DNA of 61,983 nt. It comes from Parasitella parasitica (taxonomy: Eukaryota > Mucoromycota > Mucoromycetes > Mucorales > Mucoraceae). This document shows positions 54,150 to 61,983 of the stretch, one piece after another. The first letter of the stretch is position 1; each line of letters begins with the position of its first letter. A model generated the notes under the pieces. That model saw only the letters and a program-made list of their open reading frames with translations. It made no database searches and was not told the origin of the DNA. Position numbers and translations under genes: made by a program. Location: NCBI GenBank assembly GCA_025201805.1, contig MU619255.1:199264-261246 (forward strand), written 5' to 3'.

Positions 54150-55722
54150 TGAAGGTTGCAACCTGGTAGTGCCGATGCTTCTTCTCGTGAGGCGCAAACA
54201 GCCACAATGAAGCCTGAGGAGATACGTCTGAAGAGTATTACAGTCGCTTTGCTCTTGCTATGCTGTAAGACAAGTTATTCGTCCAAAGACTCTACTTTGG
54301 GCGATACATTTCCTCTTGGGTTTTCCAGCCTATTGGAAAATCCAAATCAACACAATTCGGTGTCCATTGATCTCGTCTGCTTCCTCGTTGTCTTGGTGCA
54401 GATCTCCGTGAGTGGTTAATTGAGTACCGGAGGGTTACGTTGGGGTGAGACGTTGACCTGGGAGGTTATCAAGACTTCCATGGTGCTACGATATGGTGTT
54501 CCTAAGGAACAGCTTCGCTTGCCTCGGATTCGTGCTTTCCTAAACTGTTGCATCCGCAACGATGAGGTCGTGGACTCTTTCTTAGAGAGATTCAAGAAAC
54601 TCCAAGTCAAGGCGGAGGTTAAAGACCCGTACGTTGTTTGTACGGTGCTCTTTGACTCTTTTCCATTGTCCTTTTGGAATGTGGTGTCCGTGTCAATGTC
54701 TCAGGTGCCTGAAAAGAAGTTCTATGACCCAGAGTACATGGTCAATGTTCTGCGCCGTATCGCACATTCTGTGGATACTAAGAATGGTACTCTGGTTCCC
54801 GACGGGTTGAAAAACCGTAAGCGTGGCCTAGACGAGGGAAATAGGCGCCCTCATAGTGATGATTTTGGGAAGGACAGCAAGAAGTCCAAGTGGGCTCCTG
54901 GTGGTTCTGGTGGCTGGTGGCTCTGGTTCGTCTGTTTCTGAGGGCAGACCAACGGGCAAACGTTGTTGGAAATGCAATTCCAACAACTGGTCTCGCCAAC
55001 ATGTTTGCGGGACGGGCATCAGATCCAAGGGATCTGCTAAGGTGTTGCGTGTGTTGTCATCGGCTTCTTCTCCTTCTTCTTCTTCGTATGTCTCTTCTGT
55101 TGACACCGCTGTCAATCTTGCTGTTCTGTCTGCTGCTGCTGGGTCTCGTAGTGGTGCTTCGTCTGCTTTTGCAGGTGATGTCGTTTCGTCTGATGAGGAC
55201 GATGTTTCTTCTGGGTTGGCTCTGGATGAGCCAATGGAAGATGTAATTGGTCTTGGTGACCTGAAGGGTAGAGCTTCTACCCTCGTTTCGACAATGGCCA
55301 AAGTTTCGGTCAGAGATGATGCTGCTGCGATTACAGCTTTGAATGCTCAGGATTGTAAGTTTGACGTAAGGTTTAGCGCGGCTCCAGCTATGAAAACCAA
55401 TTGCATTTGTGTTCCTATTGTGGTGCAAAATGTATTGTGCTTTGGCTTGGTTGATAGTGGAGCTACTTTTAGTTGCATTACTAATGAATTCTTTACGTTT
55501 TTAGGAGGGCAGTCAATATCGACGTTCTAGCCTGCTGCTGGTATTGTCCAGCTTGGACATGTCTCGTCTTCTGTATCTCGTGTGGGGTCAGTTGACCTTA
55601 ATATTTTTTATAATAAAAATGCTGTAAAAAATGAATTTGAAGTTTTTGATTTTTATTCAAATGAGAATGTACATATTCTGCTTGCCCTTGACATTTTGTC
55701 GAAGACAGGCACCTGGTTTTAG
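54150..55722 (+). mobile_element. Broken retroelement: gag and protease only
   Basis: The gag-like helical region runs at 54420-54941 (LRYGVPKEQLRLPRIRAFLN, then VVDSFLERFKKLQVKA). A frame change follows to 54856-55530, which carries a Cys-rich zinc-knuckle-like box (CWKCNSNNWSRQHVC) and a retropepsin active site (FGLVDSGATFSCITNEF). A TAG at 55528-55530 interrupts that frame, beyond which the same frame resumes to the second conserved protease loop (ILLALDILSKTG, about 55676-55711). No reverse transcriptase, RNase H or integrase follows, and I found no flanking LTRs. The order gag - zinc knuckle - protease fits a Ty3/gypsy-type LTR retrotransposon, truncated and decayed, with at least one frame change and one stop. 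Its base composition is richer in G+C than the flanks. Confidence 0.75.
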
Positions 55723-56279
55723 TGGTTCAATCTCTGTTTTTCGGTTACTTTTGTTGTTTAAACTGATTTTACACATAACTTTTGATAGACAAATCACCCC
55801 GTGGAAACCAAGCTTTGCTCAAATAGCCCTGATTGTGCCTCTTTTAATCAAAGGTAAGCCAATCTATACTTTGCTTTTAATCAAAACCTATTAATGTTTA
55901 CATTCCATTTTCACTTGAAATTTTTGTTTTTCGTTGATAACTTTACAGATGTTAACATTTTCATCAAAAGAAGTATTTTTATTAGATATCGCTGAATTTT
56001 TCCCAGGGTTGGTCTTGAAGATGGATTTGAGATAGGTTTTTATAACACTAATATGAGATAAATCACTGGATATTAGTAAGCTATTAACAAAATTGAGCAA
56101 CTCCTTGTTTTTAGAGAACTGTTCAAAATTATCAAAATTGGGAAGATTCTATCGTTTTGGGAGCAAGAAGAAAGCACAGGAAAAAATCTAGATTACATTA
56201 ACCATCTAGCATATTGGAAATACATTTGCTTTTGGATTCATTTATTTACATATCGCAGTACATTTTATAAGAGAATGAA
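55723..56279. other. AT-rich spacer
   Basis: This stretch lies between the retroelement remnant and the 3-prime end of the Csc1-like gene. No reverse-transcriptase or integrase continuation of the element could be found here in any frame, and no gene is supported. Confidence 0.5.
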
Positions 56280-59200
56280 TTACAATGTGTTATCTTTCTT
56301 GATCAAAGGATCACTGCTTGATCTGGAATTTTGAGTGTTAGGTCTAGAAATATTATGTGCAGCTTCTTCATTGTCTTCCGTCTCAGCAGTAAGAGGAAAA
56401 ATAGCAGGCGAACTGAGCCCGCTGTGCGCCATCTCCATTCGGTGCTGAGGCATCAAGTAATCACTGTTAAATCCATGCGAGCGTCTGCGCTCAGGATGGT
56501 GATAATACACTTGATGGATCGATTTTGTAGTACTTGATTTCGCGCCATCGCTTCCGCTACCACCACTACCTTCGCTATCTTGGCGATGAGGATCTCGTGA
56601 AATGGTTCCGCGTTCGATTTGATCCAATGTAGCATCGTCTGCATTATTCTGCTCGTTTTTCAAATGCTGTAAACGGAAATCACCTGCAGATGTATGCTCA
56701 GCCTTGGCGCTGGGTTGCTTGATCTGGCCTCGTTTAAACATGGAACGCAGAAGATTGATTTTGGGGTGAGCAGGTTTGACACTGGCAATAGAGACAGCAT
56801 CGTCATGTGCCGTCTTGCGTGCTTTGGTGAAAAGTTTATCATCTCTTTGCTTGGATGCGCTTTTGGTTGCAGGTAGAGTGTCAGAAGCAGAATCCGCTGT
56901 CCTATTTTCACCTTCAATTCTTCGCAGAATTTCAGCCAAATGCTGTGCCAGATTGCCGCCACTACCATCCTGATGGTTATGGACGAAATCGGACTTGCGA
57001 CGTCCTACGGGAGGTCTTCGGGCTTCTTCGCCCTTGACAGGCATTTTAACAGGCAGCCACAGTTGAGGCAAATAGCCGACTAGAAGAGGATTACCATACT
57101 TTTTAAGACCAGCATCCAAAAGACCAGGATTGAGTTGCATAGGCGGCTGACGATAATCAGTCGATTTATCAGGTGTAGCTTCGTAGTCGTCTTCATCCAA
57201 TGCAACCTTTCGGTGGCGAGGGCGAAGAATAGTAGACTTGCTGTCAGTCTTGGAGCCAGTGGGGGCCAGCTGGGGCTTAAGGTTGACAGCTGACAGAGCG
57301 GCTTTCTTCCAACGGCTGCGAACTTCATTCTTCTTCTCCTCTTCTGCTTTTTTGTCCTGGATCATCTTGGCTTGTTTTTCAGCTTCATTCACTCGTTCGT
57401 CGCAAGATGAACCTTCTTCATCGGAATCTTCATCGTTGGAATCTTCGTCGTCTGACGTGGGCAACTTGTGCAGGTTATCCTGAAGCAGCTGCATGGGCAG
57501 ATTATGTGCACTTTGGTAATAAGCTCTATTAAGAATATAACGGAATAGAAAAGTGATAAAGATGAGAGGGACGAGGAGACCGCCAAGCACATACGACCCT
57601 CTAATCAAGAAGAGGCCCATCATGGTCAATTGAAATAGAACAAGAGTAAATATAACACGAGGGATCACCATGGTCCAAAGTTTACCAGCGGCTTCGTAAG
57701 GGCGAAAGTAGACTAAGTGTAGAGATCATTAGTACATGTCTTTTTAGCAAATGCAAACGCTCAGAATTACCATATAAAAATTGGTATTTGTACACAACGT
57801 AAGTAAAACAAAAGTAAATTGTACCAAACAGCAAAACCAAGGGACACATGAGAGAGTATTCAAATACAATGGCAAATACTAGCAGAGGTGCAGGATAGCC
57901 AATTCCGTAATTGAAAGCCCAAGGTGCACGGTTTTCCGCATGATCTCTTGGCGTGCTGCAGAGGAACAAATGGTTGAAGCCACGAATGATGATTGCACCA
58001 AGCAGCAACAGGTTCAAAGGCATACTATCGAGAAATATGTAAATCATCCTGTCTAAAGAAAGCAATCCTTCTGTTATATACTTGCATTAAAAACCCTTGC
58101 AAAATAGTATAGTTGACAAAGAAGGGAGCAATCTAACTTATGGTGAGTGGCCCTAGAAATCTGATAAAATTTGTTTTCTTTTCTCAACTTACTGTAGGTA
58201 AAGCCTTGGCTAAAATTCGAGGTATTTCTTGGGGGTCGTTGGCAACCATGCTTAGAAGGGTGATTAGCGTTGAATCAACGACCGAGTACGATATCAAGGT
58301 CAAGAAAATCAAGAAAAAGTATTGCTTACTGAGTGTTGATTCAGCAATTGCACTTCGAGATCTTAAGCCCTGATAGTACCCCATGGCTAATTTACAATGA
58401 CATTAATACAAACCGCTGCAAAACTATATGTGTGAAAACTTACTGTCAAAGAGCAAAGGCAAAACCGACGTAAAAATATTGAGGATTAGAGGAGGAATGA
58501 ATGAGTTAAAGATCAATGCAACGGCAGGAATCGATTCCATACGTTCACCAAGAGAATTGTTCAATTTCTTGATGTTGGCAATACTGAGAAGTGCTGAGAC
58601 GCCAAAGACAGGAACAAACCAAGTGAGACAGATCAAGACGGTGATGGCCCAAATAATCGACTCACGAACGATTCTTTCGCGGCCACGGATAGCAATTGCG
58701 CTCCACAACACATCTCTAGGCTCACAAGCCATACCGGTACGACATACAAAGGGCTCAGGGCTGATGGCAATCTGAGATGCAGTAATCTGGACATGTGTTT
58801 AGCCTAACTGATGCAATTGTATGGCCCTTTTTTTTACACTTACAGCACTGCTCATAGATTCAAAAGTGACAAAGGCGACATTGGTCATTTCAAAGTTGGG
58901 CGAGTTTCGTTGATCCATCACGACTTTATCCAAATCATCAAACAGCTTTGTGTAATATTCAATAGCGTCAACTTTTTTACCGCCTATTCCCAGAAATCCA
59001 CCTACACGAGCAGTAGGCCGCTTTGATTTTGTGGTCTTCTTTATGCTGATTGGCTCGACAAGCCCTTTAAAAAACGTCGTATTGCCCAGTCTTTTCTTGA
59101 GCTTTTTCACTTTTACAGTGGAAGATCTCTCAGATCTATCATCCTCTTCTTCCTCATCACTGCTGCTCTCGGGCCTCTTTTCTGCCAGGTCCAATACTTT

Positions 59201-60413
59201 TTTGTACATGTCTACATCGTCCAAGATGCGGTCAGGATCGTATCCAGGAATTCTACACGGGTTACCCCAATATTTCGCATACGCTTTTTCCAAGTTGGTC
59301 AACGCTTGCGCTCTTTTTTTGATCATGGTATGCAATCGGTGGACTGTTCGTACGACATAGCAGCTTTCGACGGGACCAATCCCCAAATTCTCGTAGTAAT
59401 CCGCCAAGCTCTGATCAGACCTCAAGTGGTCGGGAATGCCAGTAACAATGACAGATCGAGAAACCATGGATTTCGACTGCTTCAAGAGATACTTTGCCCG
59501 AAGGTAAATGTAGTCATTGTAGTTTTGGTTTAAAAAGTAAAATGTAATGAACGTAAACACATACGCAAAAACGAGATAAGCGATAATTTTGTTGGAGTCA
59601 TTCTCGATAACTGAAATCGACACCCTCTCAAGTGCTGTCGTAGTGTTGCCCAAATGTGTGTAATCCGAAGTCATGGTGATTGGTATAAATACGACAAGGC
59701 CAAAGAATGTGCAGACGGCAAAGATTTTGATGCCCATAACTACAAACTTCAACATCTGTTTGTTGTCGCGCATAAGTTACACATGTCCCTTTTTTCTTTT
59801 TCTTTTTTTTTTTTTTTTACCAGCAAAGCATCCAAGCCAACATTAATCAGCATTTCTTCATCACTGATTTTTAATAAAGGCCATATCCAACCAAACAAAG
59901 ATGTCGGCAATTCAGGTGGTTTATGTCTACAACAAAGGTTGATTTAATATAAACACTTTCGCAGTAGCAAGGATGCGTGTATCACGTATTTTACCGTTTC
60001 ATGTTTGCTCGAGGAGAAAACAACACTGGTACTCTAATCAATTGTTGAGATTTCGATGCTGATTGGGAATCAATAATGGGCATTTACCTTGTTCTGAATA
60101 TACAGAAGATGAGGAAGAAGATTATGCCAATTATGACACATATAGTAAATTGAGACCCAATATTGGCCGTATGTCTGGCATCGTCTAGATATTTCTCTCC
60201 TATACGAAAATCCAAGTCAAAGCCTGGACCTTTGGATTGTGTTGGAGAAGGTTCTTCTGACGATGTGGCTGTTGATGTGAATTGACTGCTGCTGGTAGCC
60301 GACGCAATGGTGCTGGATATATTGTTGGATATAATCGATGATATTGTTGGGGATATAATGGAGGACAAACTCGCAGTTATCGTTGAACCTGACGGTTCAA
60401 GCGTAACTGACAT
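56280..60413 (-). CDS. CSC1: Csc1/TMEM63/OSCA-type mechanosensitive channel
   Basis: Nine exons (60413-60088, 60033-59995, 59926-59821, 59755-58844, 58786-58444, 58386-58193, 58132-58095, 58024-57771, 57712-56280) encode 1,214 residues. A Ser/Thr-rich luminal N-terminus precedes TM0 (FTICVIIGIIFFLIFCIF). The DUF4463/PHM7 cytosolic domain follows (VIVTGIPDHLRSDQSLADYY), containing an acidic SSSDEEEEDD insert, then MTNVAFVTFESMSSA and EPRDVLW. The RSN1/DUF221 helices come next (PFFVNYTILQG, YKYQFLYVYFRPYEAAGKLW). A long disordered charged tail of about 350 residues ends the protein. These are dimeric hyperosmolality- or tension-gated cation channels, or lipid scramblases in some members. Exon 4 begins after a GTAAAAAA...CAG intron that restores the DALLMLKFVVMGIKIF motif. 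The exon 7 end (58095) and exon 8 start (58024) are the least certain splice sites. Confidence 0.9.
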
Positions 60414-61983
60414 TCCTTAATTACAAATTGGCAAGGAGAACAAGAAGAGAAAAAATGAACAAGAATCATTTAATGTATTTTATGTGATCGCAATCGTCCC
60501 TCAATCTCAGCCCATCACATAAATTATGAAAAACCAAGCATCATCGTCATACAGAAATTGGTCTATGACCATTTTGTAGTTTCCAGCCGAAAGGGTGTAT
60601 TCCTGTTGCTCTCATGTCACTTTTCTCTTATTTGTTTCTTGCGCTAACAGCTATGGCTTCTTTCAACAGCTTGCTTTTCTAGCATGGTTTGGAACCCTTA
60701 GAGTGGTGGCTTTCATCCTAATTTTACCTTGGTACGATTAAAACTCATGTTTAAAAGAAACCCACTCATGTCAGATGACTTGATTCAGTATACCTCCATT
60801 GTCTGATAGCGCCAAGGGGTTTTTTTGATCAATTCAACATGCAAAATCATGACATTTGGTTTAGTAAAAAATGCAACGAACAAGGAATTATTTGTGTGAA
60901 CCAGAAATGTGAAAATATACAAGATTGGGAACTGAGAGAGGATGATATTTTCTTTTCAAAATGATATATTGATGAAATCACCACTAGTCATCGCAGGGAC
61001 AAGTATAAACTAAGAGGACTATATTGTTGGCCATTGCTATGTATAGTTTAAAGTTTGAGACCATGGCCACGATTGGATTAGATTATGAACCATGTAACTA
61101 TCATAAAATGATCACGAAACTAGGGTAATTCAACTTTTGAATGTTAAATTTGACTTTTTGTTGCATTATCAGAGCATGTATGACGAAATCCAATATGCCG
61201 TAGTAAGCTAAATTACTTTATAACATACTTCGCAGAGCCAAGTTGTGTGGTCTACTCGTTACTCAGTACCCCTACAATCTCCTTTATTGTTATTTAATGA
61301 GTTCTATTCATTTTTATCTTTCCGGGCCAAATCTTGCCATTATTGAATATATCTACATAGTCTTCAACAATTTAAATACGAACACCCAATAGTTGTCTTG
61401 GCATATACGTTTTTGATGATCATAAGGATAAGGATAATATTATTATGCTATTTTATATTTGTAAGTTGAGCCGAGCTTTGGATGTGAACTTGAATCTATC
61501 AATTCTCCTGAATTAATTCAAACTAGAAAAAGTTTTGGAGATACGGAGCAACAATGATTCCGCCGCAATTCTGGATTTTTCAGCCGTTAACATTGCCAAG
61601 TAGCTAACTCACTTCCTATGTTGGCAAAATTTTCATACAGGTCGCCATTGCTATCGTCGATTGAGGCCATGTTGTTGAAAAATATCAAATGAAAATGGCT
61701 CAAGGTTCAACTGATTATTGCATTTATTTTCTACTTGGATAAATTTCTGTAAATAAATCAAATATTTGCAAGAAATCTTTTTGACAGGAAAGTAATAAAG
61801 ATCATAAAATTTGTTCGGGAACCCCAGATTGAGCAGCTGATCTTGTGCAATTATTCCAAATGCACATATGTTTTCTGAGGAATTTTTATTCATTGAGTCT
61901 GCTACAACTTTTTTTTTCTTTTTTATTCCCCGGATATATCCAAGCTTTGGAAACCTTTTTTTTTTTTTTTTTTTTTTTTTTTT
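60414..61983. other. Upstream region of the Csc1-like gene, no gene seen
   Basis: About 1.6 kb of AT-rich sequence. The first few hundred bases should carry the Csc1-like promoter. A small minus-strand open frame at 61651-61893 has no recognisable features. The window ends in a 26-base T run, with another T-rich stretch at about 61910-61923. Confidence 0.5.

Noticed and set aside
1-61983. Possibility that the A run at the start and T run at the end are inverted terminal repeats of a mobile unit or telomeric ends
   Set aside because: Only homopolymers match. No longer terminal similarity or TTAGGG-type repeat is present, so scaffold or contig breaks at homopolymers are the simpler explanation.

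Overview
The window is a nuclear scaffold fragment from a filamentous fungus, most likely an early-diverging Mucoromycota species (Mucorales-like). I infer this from the AT-rich spacers, many introns of about 30-140 nt with GT(A/G) donors and CTAAC-type branch points, an intronless F-box gene, and an animal-like gene set (XRCC4, SLC33A1, AARSD1, TMEM63/OSCA and PA-TM-RING families) beside fungal ones (Snf4, Mkt1, Nup159, Tho1). No species name can be supported. All exon models below were spliced by hand, and reading phase was checked at every junction.

Layout. 1-9.4 kb is gene-poor. It holds one intronless PaiA-like GNAT acetyltransferase (5312-5836), a decayed C2H2 zinc-finger fragment and one copy of a degenerate dispersed repeat. 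9.4-21.5 kb is gene-dense: a calponin-homology/SIN-type kinase/C1 fusion; a Tho1/SARNP-like SAP protein divergent from a Nup159/Nup214 nucleoporin; a small four-helix membrane protein; and ribosomal protein uL24 (RPL26). 21.4-24.8 kb is empty as far as I can see. 24.8-29.1 kb has a PA-TM-RING ubiquitin ligase and an acetyl-CoA transporter on the minus strand. 29.1-33.2 kb is another gene-poor stretch with unassigned ORF fragments and the second repeat copy. 33.2-39.2 kb has an F-box protein, a mitochondrial PPR-like protein, a small unknown protein and the C-terminal part of MKT1. MKT1 is cut by a 995-base run of N (39200-40194). 40.7-52.9 kb is compact: AARSD1-type alanyl-tRNA editing protein, AMPK gamma (Snf4), XRCC4-like NHEJ factor, a polyQ/polyS disordered protein, then UTP22 and NOP58 in divergent orientation. 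52.9-56.3 kb carries a duplicated fragment of the downstream channel gene and a broken gag-protease retroelement remnant. 56.3-60.4 kb is a Csc1/TMEM63/OSCA-type channel of 1,214 residues, and the last 1.6 kb shows nothing.

Two divergent pairs join functionally related genes: Tho1-like with Nup159 (mRNP assembly and nuclear export), and UTP22 with NOP58 (pre-rRNA processing). The most unusual gene is the 971-residue protein at 9473-13199. It joins an N-terminal calponin-homology domain to a Cdc7/SepH/MAP3K-epsilon-like kinase with an HCD (not HRD) catalytic loop and a C-terminal C1 zinc finger. That arrangement could couple septation-type signalling directly to actin and membrane.
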